The notes beneath the pieces are model-generated. The model saw only the letters and a list, made by a program, of their open reading frames with translations. It did no database searches and had not been told where the DNA came from. The translations under genes and the position numbers were made by a program. A stretch of 64,000 nt of DNA from Apostichopus japonicus (taxonomy: Eukaryota; Echinodermata; Holothuroidea; Aspidochirotida; Stichopodidae): contig NC_092561.1 of NCBI RefSeq assembly GCF_037975245.1, positions 1,896,501-1,960,500 on the forward strand, in the 5' to 3' direction. Shown here one piece after another: positions 12,227 to 24,900 of the stretch. Each line of letters begins with the position of its first letter. Position 1 is the first letter of the stretch.

Positions 12227-13037
12227 AATCGTTGTGAGCGGCGTTCTTCAGGCTTTGTTAATCAGCCGTTTTCCGATTCCATATAACATTTTACCACTGA
12301 GAATCCGCTTCGTACAGAAGCTTTATAGTTGCTACCCAAACGTATATCACATTTGGAATAATACTTTATTAGTTCGTTCATCTATTTTATTCATTCCCAA
12401 TGTTCAATTCCTTTTTCGATAGTAGTTGTGAATTAGCATTTTTTCATTTAATTTTTATAGATAGTATCTATTTAACGTGAATAAAATTAAATAAAAAATC
12501 CATTCAAAGTTACCGTACAATTATAACATGAGGGCGTCGTATATATTAAAAGTGGGAAAATATACAGCGGTATTTTCGAAAACTGGAAGTTTACAAGTTA
12601 CAACTGACATCGACTACTAAACATTACACAAGGTTTCCAATAATTTTAGGTTTGATTATTTCTTAGCTTAATATAAAGTCCTAACTGGTGCTTGCTACCG
12701 TCGTAAATCAGTCGCAGTCAATCATACCTTTCATAGCATTAGGAAGGTTAGGTCTAAGTAACACTGTAACAGGCCTATGCTAGGCCTAGGCTAAAGTTAA
12801 GTCTCATCTTTACACAACCCTATATAGCCTAGGCCTGTAGTGCAAGCGTACACTGAAAAAGGAATGATAACCAAAGTTGACAGTATTTCAGCAGCATAGA
12901 CAGACAGTAGCTCTAGGCTTCATATACACAGATTGCATGCCATCACTGAAATGTGCATAGACTTTTGTAAAACTATGGATCTAGCCTAGCCTAATGCCAT
13001 TCTGCTAGTATAGCTTAGGTATGTATACATATCACCA

Positions 13038-13107
13038 TACCTTTCCGCCATAGGTTTGGATCCTTTCCGCCATGGCGGAAAGGCTCGAAACCTTTGGCCG
13101 AAAGGTA
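13038..13107. repeat. 70-bp near-perfect palindrome
   Basis: Two 35-nt arms (13038-13072 and 13073-13107) match at 31 of 35 positions with no spacer. The core 13062-13083 is a perfect 22-bp palindrome centred on CCGCCATGGCGG. The words CCTTTCCGCC and its complement occur repeatedly. It lies about 500 bp before the SPC24 start codon. Confidence 0.85.
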
Positions 13108-13609
13108 CATTTAAGGATTGGATTTAACCATGGTGTACAGGAATGTATCAGTGAAGGATAGGTTCACCATCTTCAAATATGATCAAATGGATAGTTTGAA
13201 TTGTAGTTAAGACAAGATAAGGGAATTGATACACAGTCTTTAATGTACAGATTGATTTAATAGTTTTAATTGTAAGTTCGTAAAATTCGATACACTGTCT
13301 TCAAATATATAATAGTTGGTTGAATAAATCAAATTACATTAGGCTCATTGTTTTTTATTAGAAAAGTTTGATTCTGATTGTGGATTTAAATTACCGATTT
13401 TGTGGGCCTAGGTAGAGTGAAGTGATGCAAGCTGCAAGTTCATATTTTGTTGAATTTAATAAAAGAAGAACTAAGAAATACTGAGTGAACAAAAGAAATA
13501 CTGCATTTGAAATTAAGAGTGAATCCGAACTTTTTTTTGTTTACCCTTTTTGTTTACCCTTGCACTTTGCAGATACCATCTTTACTCCCAGATATATAAA
13601 AATCAAGAG

Positions 13610-16600
13610 ATGTCGTCTAGTATTGGAACTGTCTTGGATAATATTGAGCAGGGGAATGCTGAAGATGCAGTGACCAACATCATTAACATGTTGACTAATC
13701 CTGAGGAAGTTGAAAAGATTCGTGAATTCGGCGATACCATGAGATCAGTTCAAGCTGAGCAGCAGAAGCAACAGAGCCAAGTTCAAGACATAATAAAAGG
13801 TTTGTCTTGAGGGTGATTCTTATAATTGGTGGCCAACTTATGACAGTTTTACCAAATCTCTTTTGCAGTATTTTTGAAAATACTTCGACATAAACGAAGA
13901 CATCCTTCTTGTTGCATAGCCCATTGCAATATGAATATTAATTAAAAAGTGATGATACCATTTTGCATGCTGAATATTTTCATCACCCAACTCTTTTGTA
14001 TAGGAATTTAAGTCAAATTTTGGACTTTATAGTAACACGATATGAAGTAACATTTTATTGGCAAGCTAATCAACTGCATTGCTATGTATCAATAAAAGAA
14101 TCAACAACTTCACCAAATTGATCAAGGAAACAAAACCTGCTTTGAAGACATAACCACAAAGTTATTAAAGTGAAATTTGTCATGAAATATTTACAATATC
14201 AGCTCTATAAGGGGGGGGGGGGTAAACAAATAAGAGTAAAAGATAAGGTGAGAACTAAGAAGGGTTCATTAAGCCCAAATTAATTGAGACATGTTGATGA
14301 TGATCATGACAATCCAAAATTATCTTTAAGAAATTCTGTCTTTCTTAGAATGTGGTGAATTAAACATGTGCATTCTCAGAGATTGAGAGAGTTTCATGTA
14401 TTTGGATAAACATTACTTACATACAGCACTTTCATAATACTTCATAATAATTATTTCATGAATATTGCATTCTGTATATGCAATATGTTAATACATTTAT
14501 TACATGTAATATTCATCCTCTGTGGTTCTTCAAAAGGCCTCCTCACACTGAAAGACGAAGAAGGTGCCGCTGCAGAGGCACTGAAGTCGTCAACGACGCA
14601 CGAAGAACAGAACAAGGAAGCAGAGAGGTTGTTGTCTGATGCCTGTCAAGAAGTTGAAAAAGTCCAGAATGGAGTACAATATCCTTTAGAACCCAAGATA
14701 AAAGGAGATTTGTGTTGTTGTGTTCTGTGTAATATCTTGGTAACTACATTAGTGCAGATTTTCTCATAATCAAACATTGAGCTAGAACTCCGTACCTCAA
14801 CCATTAAGGTATTGTATGCCATGGCGTAATGTTTGATATTTCGTTTTGCAAATCAGACTTCCTTTAAAAAGCAATAATCTGTCACCCTAATAAATTAGTG
14901 CTCACTGCTTACACATTTGTATGACCCAGGTCTAAAACTATTGCCAAAACAAAACAACAAAACAAAACAAACTAATATTAAAATGAAATGGAGAAAAAAA
15001 ACAGAAAATTGCGACAGATTTTGTATTGAATAAACTGGATAAATGGAAGTAGTTTATAATAATATGTAACATTCCAAATTTCAGTTTGGATGGAACTTTA
15101 TCATGTTTGTAGTCAGAACTGTTGCAATAATCATTGCCATAGGATTGTCATTTCTATTTGAAACTAGTAAACAGCAAGCAGATGTGCAACATCAGTTCCC
15201 GATTTATGTTAAGCTGTGTGTTTCCTTCTAGGCAGCTACGTTTAACAGACAGAGCATGCGCATTCCACCACAAGGCAGTAGGCACCATCCTCTTTGATGC
15301 TTCAATTTAATTTAAAGTGTTTTGCAATTTAATTACATATTTTACTAGCATCTGACAATGCAAACAGGCAAGTACATCTAGTTGGGTTATATTTTAGTCT
15401 TTTTTAGAGTCCTTTACAAAGAAATCACAGATTCTCAAAGACAGCTGTACGAACTGGAAGAGAAAGAATCTCGACTTGTAGAACAGAGAGAAATTGTGAA
15501 AGAGGAAACCACTCAGATCCTCCCGAAGACAAGGTAAGTGAGTTGGAAATGTTTCACCTCGGAAACTTTCTCAAAGTAATGCAAAAACTTTTATCCTGTT
15601 CTCTGTTAGTGCTTCAATGTGACTGGATTCTAAGTCCAGTCTGAAGGGATGGAGTCTGCGATATGGCAAGGAATATCTTTCTGTAGAGAAATTAATTACA
15701 ATACAAAATATCAAAAGGTGTCTTTCATGTTAAGGAGAAAATCAAAATAACAATAATGACGCTATTGCTATTTTCCCCTTTTGTGTTTTAGGTACAACAT
15801 CAGTCTCTACACCTGTATCACTGGTATCAAATGGGACTACGAGTGTCCACCGGAACAGATCAAAGGATGTATCCTTACCAAATTTACAGAACCTCTTTTA
15901 AATTGCCTGATTGAGTTCATCACATCTTTGCAAAAGTTGTAATTAATTGACCTAAGTTATCTTATTCACATATATCACTGTAGTTAATACTGAAAACTTT
16001 ACAAAAATTTGCTCATTGGTTTAGAAAATGAGTACACATTTAACATGTTCTTGTGAGAAAGATCATTTGAGCCATTGGGAAGGGAACTAGGTTAATATTT
16101 ATAAGTAGTGGAATAAAGTTCAGGCAAAACAAAATATTTTATTGTAACGATCATTTACTAGAAGCATGAAGAGCCAGAACAGGCCTTGGGGACTATTGCC
16201 ATTCTGTACTCTTCACTCTTTCTTAATGAAAATAATAAAAGTATTTTTTTCTGGGCTCCCTTGATATCAGTACTTCCTCTTCAGCCCCCCCCCCCTCCCC
16301 CTCTCTCATCAGGCCTATTCATTACTTCTATAGTAAGTTTTCCTCATGTTAAAATGCAGAGATATAATTATTATGACTATCATGATAAACATCAAGACAC
16401 ATTTTGCAGGAATATTACATTCTTTGTGGTTTTTGAAATTATTGAAAAGACTATTTTTTAAATAAATTTCTAATATCTTTCCTTGACACATTTCTCTTTG
16501 TTTTTTAGACATCAGCACTACCACAGATGTCAGGCCATTCTCTCTCAATAGCCAGCAGAATTCTAAATATTTCATCACCAATTATCTGTGGGATCTTGTA

Positions 16601-16624
16601 GGTTCTGCTTATCAAACCAAGTGA
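13610..16624 (+). CDS. SPC24: Kinetochore protein Spc24, complete
   Basis: Exons 13610-13799, 14537-14678, 15429-15533, 15792-15868 and 16509-16624 join in phase to about 209 residues; human SPC24 has 197. The N-terminal two thirds is coiled coil rich in E, Q and K. The C-terminal globular domain carries the diagnostic ITGIKWDYECPPEQIKG and KYFITNYLWDLV, close to the human KIEWDYEC and KFISDYLW blocks. Spc24 pairs with Spc25 in the Ndc80 complex and anchors microtubule-binding Ndc80 to CENP-T and Mis12 at the inner kinetochore. The start ATG is the first in the exon after a likely 5' UTR splice site. The introns after exons 2 and 4 have U12-type signals. Exon 3 could instead start at 15408 with an AG acceptor, adding seven residues in the same frame. 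Confidence 0.88.
14679..15428 (+). other. Candidate AT-AC U12-type intron (SPC24 intron 2)
   Basis: The upstream coding frame has no fitting GT donor. It does run into ATATCCTTT (14679-14687), the classic AT-AC minor-intron donor. At the other end TCCTTTAC (15410-15417) resembles the U12 branch site, with its A 12 nt before the terminal AC (15427-15428). The joined reading frame is phase 2 on both sides. An AT-AG alternative ending at 15407 is also in phase. Confidence 0.75.
15869..16508 (+). other. Probable U12-type GT-AG intron (SPC24 intron 4)
   Basis: The donor reads GTATCCTTA and the branch-like TTCCTTGAC lies at 16479-16487. The A-to-AG distance is about 22 nt, slightly long for a U12 intron, and a T-rich stretch lies between. 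The phase-1 join gives the conserved Spc24 frame. Confidence 0.7.
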
Positions 16625-18955
16625 AAAGGAAACTCTCACCCTTAAGGGACAGGTTGTACAACTGGTAGATTTCTTCAACCTGTTTACATTAGATAACCAG
16701 GATCAGTACCCCAAATCTGTCATGAGTATGGCATAAATGATAGGTGGTTTCGGGGCATCAGCATACCAGGAAGGCATTGCGATACTATCTGTGCTGTGGC
16801 AGTGAGCAGTATCTTCTGCCGATTTGGGATTTTCAAATGTCATAATCACTTTTGAGAGTTTCTTGTACTGTTTGTTTACCTTGGATGTAAATATTGTAAA
16901 ATATTACCCACTGACATAACTTTGTAACCTTAATTATTTACCACTACTGAAACACTTATTGCTATGAATTAATGAATGTTTTGTTTAACTTGATAATGAA
17001 TATGAACTGAATATGTCATGTGTTAAAATAAGTTGTTATGTGTTGTAAAGTTTTGTACATTTGTAAAGTAAACAAAAAATGTTTGTTCATTAATGTCGTT
17101 TTACTGCAGTTGCTCTCATTTTAAAGCAGTGTTCTTTGGGACGTTTTGTATTATTTGCAACAAAAGATTTTTCAACAATACCCATTAGCACGAAACAAAA
17201 GTATCACATCAATCTAAATATCACTTAGGAGTGGCTATTTGGCTTGACAAAGATAAATTGCTTCTGTTTTTCATATTGAAATCCCATAACAATGTAGTCC
17301 TTAAGCATGAGTTGTCAACCTTTCATTTCAAATAATAAAGTTAAAGGTGAATATTTTGCAGTTTTCCAATCTTTTGTACTCATGTGACTCACTAACAACT
17401 TAATCTTGGCATGCCTGAATTTAGACCAGGCACAGATCCAGGTGGTGTATGCCAACCCTATTCAATCCCACTTAAAAAGTAGTTATTAGGATTATGGATA
17501 ACATTGCATGTACAACTAATTATAGCCTAAATGCTTTGCAATGCAGCATTTTCTCCAGGGTGTTTTCTGGGGAACACCATTCCCCATAGATGGGAGTCAG
17601 TTTCATATCCCCAGGGCCAAACACTTCCCCTCCCCACTTTAAAAATCTTGAAGAAACCAAACTTAGTGTCTGGAATGATTTGGTGAGTCGGCACTTGTAA
17701 GAAAATACTTATGGAACTAAGCATTTCTCCCAGACTAAATTCGAGACCAGCATGTAATTTTATGCAACAGCCCCCGTAGTGAAAACTGACTAATATAGCG
17801 ACTAATAATATGACGGCGTTCCATGTTAGCTTAGTACTTTTAATTGTATACTGGAGTCGATTCTGTGCAGTGCGAACTTCATAAGTCGGGGCGGAGTTTT
17901 CCTGTTTATTTATAATAAGAAGCAACCATTATCGTATCAGAAATAGCTCTACTCGAAATAAAGGGAGACGTGAATAGCCTAAGTTCCCTGACGAGTATTA
18001 AGACGGAATTCCGTAAGCTGGGAATTTGCCCATACTAAAATTTCGTGAAACTAGTACAAACAGTAAGTACATGGCAAGAATATAGTATTAAAGACTAGTC
18101 GGCAAATGAACATGAACTAGGCCTAGAAAATCTGATATTGCGGATAGCACCCATTGTAGAACAGAAGCACTTCGTTAACTAACTTCTCCCCTTGACTCAA
18201 GACATGCATAGGCTAGGATGGCCAGACGTATGTCACTTTACTCTTCTAGGCAATTCAGTTCACTGGCCTCCATCAACATGACCTTGACCTATTGCTGGAC
18301 TCAAGACAAGTAGGCCTAGGGGCCTATGTCTGGCATTTCTAAAACTTGTGGCAATTTTTTGAAACTTAGCAGCCTACTTGTGTGAATAACCTGCATCTAG
18401 TTGATGATGCTCAGAGTCATACCAGAGTTTGTGAGTACTACAACTTAGGCTCACAACAGTCACACAAATCAAGGGCTGTTAGAATTAGCATTAGGCTGTG
18501 TACTCTTTATGTTACATGTTAATCACAGGCGTTTATTGTTGCCATTATCAAAGAAAGTTACTTTTCAAAGATTCCTCATATTAGCTAGTACAAAACATGA
18601 ATTCTCTCATTTTTTGTCCATTATTCAGGTCATGTTGATGATCACTTTTAGATATTGTACTATAAATTATGTAACGAATTATGAGCATAAGTGATCAAGT
18701 GCAGAATTGACACATGTGATGGTAAATTTGCCTTGAAGTGAATCCTGGATTAAAGAAATATTATGAGTTTCATTTTTATCCAAATGGAATGAACTTGATA
18801 AAATAAACTTTGAAATACTTCTATGAAATATCAGATAGTATACCAGATTGAAGTATTTAATGATGACATTCAACAGGTACAACAACTGTTACAACAAGTA
18901 AGAATTTGATCAAATATTCTTTTTGTTTGCCATACACAGAAACTTTTGAAGCACC
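16625..18955. other. SPC24 3' UTR, intergenic region and YJU2 5' flank
   Basis: No coding exon is supported. SPC24 3' UTR is expected on the left, with a candidate AATAAA at 17334-17339. A stretch near 17428-17460 (AGGCACAGATCCAGGTGG) resembles the end of a DNA transposon. A 132-codon - strand open frame (17527-17925) has no recognisable similarity. The right part should contain the YJU2 promoter, but no clear element is visible. Confidence 0.5.
17334..17339 (+). terminator. Candidate poly(A) signal of SPC24
   Basis: AATAAA about 710 bp after the SPC24 stop, followed by TGTT- and TTTT-containing sequence. Confidence 0.4.
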
Positions 18956-21900
18956 ATGTCTGAGAGAAAGGTTTTAAATGTGAGTAATTTTTTATTATCA
19001 TCATTTGCATTTTACACTTAAAAGCAGAAAGCTGGTCTTTTGCAACATTTTTTGGCCATTTGAATATTTCTGAGGTAATGTTTGCATTGCATTTGATTGC
19101 CATTCAAAATCTCTTTTTTTCTCCAGAAATACTATCCACCAGATTTTGATCCTTCCAAAATACCAAAGTTGAAGCAGCAAAGGAACAAGCAGTATACTAT
19201 CAGAACCATGGCACCATTTAATATGAGGTAATGAAAGTGTTGTCTTGATGAAACACTTGGAGGGTCACAACCTCAAGCAGGGGCCGGATTTGAGTTGTGA
19301 AAGTGGGGGGGCAAACCTGCCAGCAAGACTATCTAAGCGGAGCGCCACCATCGGTTGGCGCGGAGCGTACAAGAAATTTTTTGGCTTTACAAACCCTCCA
19401 AATGGCCGGAAATGGCACTTCCCGAGTGCTCTAAGCTGCATGTACCCCTCCTTGAAATATGGATCTCATGTCTGCAATTTGTATCTAGATAGTTAATTAT
19501 TGTTTAAAACTTTGAAGAGGATTGATAGTAGAATTATGGTCAAATGGTGATGTACAACTTTTGTTATACGTCACTATCTAAGCGGAGCGCCATCATCGGT
19601 TGGCAAGGAGCGTCGAAATTTTCGATGAAAGGTACCCTTAGATCGGTAAAATTAACACCCATATAGGCTTTAAATTGCATCTAAACAATTAATGAACGTG
19701 TGTAAATTTAGGGATGGCGGATAGAAGAACTTATATGGTGATGTACAACTGAAGCTTATACGTCACTATTTAGGCGGTGCACCACCATCAGTTGGCGCGG
19801 CGCGTCAAAATTTAAGCAAAAAGGAAATCCTAGATCAGCAAAAATGACACCTCTGGTAACAATAAACTGCATCTAGACAGTTCTTTCCCCCTAAAATTAT
19901 TAGTATATTGTACATCTGGACCGATCAAGAATATGTTCAGCACCCACTTCGAAATTCTCCCCGCGGTCCCCACGTCTTGGAGCACTTGGCAAATATTGGG
20001 GCTGAACATACCTTTACCTCCCCCCCCACTTTTTTTCATGGGGGATAAGCCCCTCAAGTCCACCGGTTCCGTCGCCACTGAAGTCGAGGAGGGGTGATTT
20101 CGAGCAGTAAAGAAATTACATCGGCATATGCCATTGCATATTGTTGAATGACACGGGGGGGGGGGGGGGGTGTCATGTGTCAGTGTATAATTATTGATAT
20201 ACCCAATATGCAAATCTGGCTTTTGAAAATTCCGGCAATATGCTAAGAATGTTTCGGGCAGCTACTGAAAGAAAAATCATTTGCAATGTTTTTTTTCAAT
20301 GTTAAAACTTATTATTATTGTAACAGCTTACCCAATTAATTATAACCAATATGGAAGGGTAATAAATAACACGGCAAAAGATTGTATGTTATTGGCATGC
20401 GATGTAATAGCCAATGCCTGCCTATATGATATGCACATTAAGATGTTGAACTCCGCGCATTTCGGTTATATTTTGGGACAAGTCGTTACAGCCCTTCCAA
20501 ATCAAATTGGGCTCCTACGCATACTGTTTGTGTGTCACTGCTTATTATCAGCAAATTATTGTGGTGCTCTAAAGAGGGAGTAGAGTAAATGATGTGTGTT
20601 GTGATTCAGGAAAATGCCAGTTAGAACTTGACTATAGCCAGTAGATTCTAAGCACTTGCAATTTATGAAATTCTGTTGTGAAAACATGACACCATTTCTC
20701 AGCCTAGACATGAAATATATTGTAATATTGTGACGAGCCCGCTCCTCCGATAGTAAAACTATATCGGGACTCGCGATAGAAAGGTACTGGGATATCTTGA
20801 TGCCGTTTTTATGCTTCTTCAGGAGATGTCTCGAACGGAAGAAAACAATGAGTTCACACAAAAAACAAGTTGACGAGATAGGATTTGATTTAATGATTCG
20901 GTATAATTTCTTCTCTGTCGATTCTCTTAACAAATAAAACTAAATTACAATGATTTGACTTGACTTGACTCCGTCAATTAAACAATTAGGAGTGATGAAC
21001 TTTCGGCGGAGTGATAAATTTGCTGACCAAGTCATAAATTTGCTGACAGAGTGCGTAAACTTTCGGCCCCCTTTTACTTTTATACCCTATTTCTATAAAA
21101 TCCCACTGCGCATAATCAGTAGGCAGCCAATAACCTGACCATCCTGTATTTACTTAACGATATAGAAATAAGTGCGCTGGCACTGATCTGCCCTGATTGG
21201 TTGGGAGTTTGGAAGTCCATCCCCTTTCTATGGAAACTTCCATACCACGTGAGAGAACCTTCTCGAATGTTCCACAGACATAATGGAATCTATTTTGGGA
21301 AAAGGCCCTGTACCAAGATTCAATAAGATAGTTAAAAACTTCTCGTGGGAAAACTGAATCCATGACCTAGATAAATACATAAGAGGCCTGTAAGGTGTCT
21401 CGATGGAGTGTTTCGGTAACATCAAAGAGATGGTATCACTATTTCATAACATCCCCCTCAATCTTTTAAAATTTTTGGATACTCCAAAATTTTAACATCA
21501 TACTGCTTTAACTTATCATAATCTCAAGAAGGTAGAGTACTGTAAGCACATTCACTAATATTCATTGACTTCAATAAATGGTCTTCATATATCTCAAAGG
21601 TTAACATCTTGGTTACGAATTATTAAAATGATCATATGGTATATACATTGACACTATCTCCATGAAATTGAAGTGTACCTCTTCAATATTGATGACATCA
21701 TATGATGTAATCTAAAAAAAAAAATCATTAAGTTATCTTAAAGTTACATGACACAGCAAAATATGCAGTATCTCTTACAAAATACATTTATGCATTTCAT
21801 ACATCAATAATACATTTATATCAAAAGTGAAATCATGCCGTGAATTGGGGAGAGATCAGAGAATACTAGACTTAGTTACCTTTTAACTGAACAGAACACC

Positions 21901-24900
21901 TTACTGTAGCATTCCATAAATTTTCGTACACTAAAAAAAGGAACCTTAAAATATTACAAACTCATTTACAAAACTCCTCTTTAATGAAGGCATAGTTTCA
22001 AAACTGCTTTGAAACCCTGTGAATCATATACATCCACTTCAAGAAAATCAACAAAATGTGACTCGATAGCATGGTGACCCTAGGTATGCACTCCGAAATG
22101 ATCTAGTAAAGTACCAAAGTACTAGATATTCAATACCATAAAAGAGACCCCATAGACTATGACATCAATAAATCTTTCTTCAAATTAAATAATACTTAAC
22201 ATCTTGTCTTTTCAACTTCTTGCTTCATCAAGAAATTAACATTTGCATGAATAATTGAGGAAAAGAAAATATATACATAAATTCCTCGAAAGATCTATAC
22301 TTTCACTTGCTTCGATAACCGTTGCCGTAAGCAAAAGTTGCACATCACCAATGCTGTCTCTAAATAGCCTTCAATATATAACCATCAATGATGCAATGTA
22401 AATATCCTTAAAATATTTCTCAAATATATGAAAACCCATGTTGCTAATATTCCGGATATGTTCTAATTGCCGGGTAAACGTTTGAACGAATTCATAAGGA
22501 GAAAAAGGTATACTCATTACACATTTGTTATAAAAGATGAAACTAGGTCACTTAGTGGTGTTTTAACAATAAAGCTTATATTGTTACACCATATAGTACA
22601 ATGACTTCCACTTAATAGGTATGCAGGTAATTGCAATGACACATTCCATTCATACAATTGTGGGTAAAACACCTGTTCATCTGAACTTAAAGCAATATGC
22701 AGTTATACATTCTAACCATATAATGTTTGCAACATCCTGCCTGGATTGCCTGTAATGTTCAATCCCTTTTCATGGAGAAAATTCATTATTTCCTCTGTGT
22801 TGGAATATTTTCCTACATTCCACCAAAAATCATGACTCTTAAAGCCTGTTGGAAAACATGGTGTCTGATAGGTGACCAGAACCTGTAATTCACCCAATTT
22901 GTATCGAGCACGTTGGACTTTCATGTCTCCTTGTGGAGCATTTGCAAAAACTTTCTTTTGCCTTAATATGCTATCTCTGATGGAAGGATATGGAATTGCT
23001 AATCCTTCATTATGTGCTCTATTCTCTAAAAAGGATGCAACATTCATTGGCTTAGTGGTCACAAGACACATGATGTGATCTGAAGTTACCCCTGGCAAAA
23101 TGTTACCAAACTCATCATGAAACTCAATATGTGCATCTTGCATGACATTAACATTTTCTGCATTAGAAGTGTTACTACTCAAAACATTTCGCATTCGTGC
23201 AACCTTTTCACTTGATGAACCCTTTGTTTTCAAGACATTCCGCAATTTCTGAATGTTGGTGATATTCTTAGTTTCAGAAGATGCTCTTACAAAACATGGT
23301 TTAAGCCTGTTATAATTGAATACATCACTAAGAATTTCTCCTTTGAGAGTGGCCAACAAATAATGAGTCCTATCCAAAACTTGATGGATTACTAGTGGTC
23401 CACACCATTCTGCAGCAATTTTGCGAGAGTTCGCAGTCAAGGAGGAAGACGTTGGCTTATATAGATACACTAATTGACCCGTTGAATAAATTGCACCTTT
23501 GTCTAGTTTTGCACTTATCTTAACATTTTGAGCATCTTGTTGCTTCTTTTGTAAGACTAACATTACCCTTGACAAATGATCAAATCGTTTCTTTAACAAT
23601 GCAGCATATTCTCCATGAGATTGTGATAATCCTGCCATTGGATTGAATGATAAATTTGTAAGATTTGGTGGCTTACGTCCAAATGCAAGTTCAAATGGGC
23701 TATAGCTACCTAACTGAGGAGAGGAAAATGTGTTATATGCATAGGCTGATGTTGGGACAAATCGTACCCAATCCGTACCAAACTGATTTAAGTTCACTTT
23801 GAGGAAATTTGAAAGAGTCTGAATGTGTCTTTCAACCTGTAAGCTTCCATGATTGCTTACACTGATGAACTTTTGTTCAATGCCTAAAGCTTTACTTAAG
23901 AGCTCCACTAATTTTCCTGTAAGAGAAGCTGCCGCATCACTTATGATACAAGACGGTGGACCAAAGGTTGTGACTACCCTCTGCAATAATGCTTCACATA
24001 TTGTTTCAGCATCAAGAGTCTTAAGAGAAACACATACAACAAATCTAGTGATCTCATCACAAACAACCATCAAATGTTTAAATCCTGTAGCCGTTGTGGG
24101 CATAGTCTTGAAATCCAGACTAAGTCTGTCAAAAGGACGATAAGAATCAGGAATGCGAGCATGATATTGTCTCAATTTGTCCGGTTTCTTACGGAATTCT
24201 TGACAACGGAGACATGCCTGAATATAATTACTGATGCGTTGAAACATATTGCGCAGATAGAAATGCTGTCTAATGGTCAAATATGTACGCATTACACCCT
24301 GATGATTACTTAACAAGTCATCATGATATCGAGATATTATCTGTTCTACCATAGTCTCAGGTACGACTAACTGAAGAGTCATCTTAGCATCATTAGTCTC
24401 ATGCAAAAATATCCTGAATAACAAACTATTACATAACAAATAATCCTCTGCTTGAGAACGAACAGTTCTAGCATGCTTAACATTACTTGGAATAATGTCA
24501 TGTGCAAGAAAATCATAAATTGGTTTGTAGTAAGGACAAGTTTGTTGTTGAATTTGCCCCGCTCCTCCACCATGTAATATTGTGACGAGCCCGCTCCTCC
24601 GATAGTAAAACTATATCGGGACTCGCGATAGAAAGGTACTGGGATATCTTGATGCCGTTTTTATGCTTCTTCAGGAGATGTCTCGAACGGAAGAAAACAA
24701 TGAGTTCACACAAAAAACAAGTTGACGAGATAGGATTTGATTTAATGATTCGGTATAATTTCTTCTCTGTCGATTCTCTTAACAAATAAAACTAAATTAC
24801 AATGATTTGACTTGACTTGACTCCGTCAATTAAACAATTAGGAGTGATGAACTTTCGGCGGAGTGATAAATTTGCTGACCAAGTCATAAATTTGCTGACA

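Larger units (their letters stand above)
12150..13609. other. Divergent promoter region between SNRPE and SPC24
   Basis: Holds the 5' flanks of both genes. Seen: an E-box at 12221-12226, the palindrome at 13038-13107, and a likely 3' splice site (pyrimidine tract then CAG ending at 13571), which suggests a non-coding first exon and an intron in the SPC24 5' UTR. The rest is AT-rich with several TAGGCCTA-like words near 12770-12840. No coding exon is supported. Confidence 0.55.

Noticed and set aside
15230-15280. Extra SPC24 exon after CTTCTAG at 15231
   Set aside because: It could be phased in with a GT donor at 15277, but it would put prolines into the coiled coil, and the frame is already continuous without it.
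17527-17925. 132-codon - strand open frame between SPC24 and YJU2
   Set aside because: No similarity recognised, no splice or promoter context; probably chance or an old repeat.
20281-20583. 100-codon open frame just before the LTR element
   Set aside because: No recognised domain and AT-rich intron context; no splice sites linking it to YJU2.
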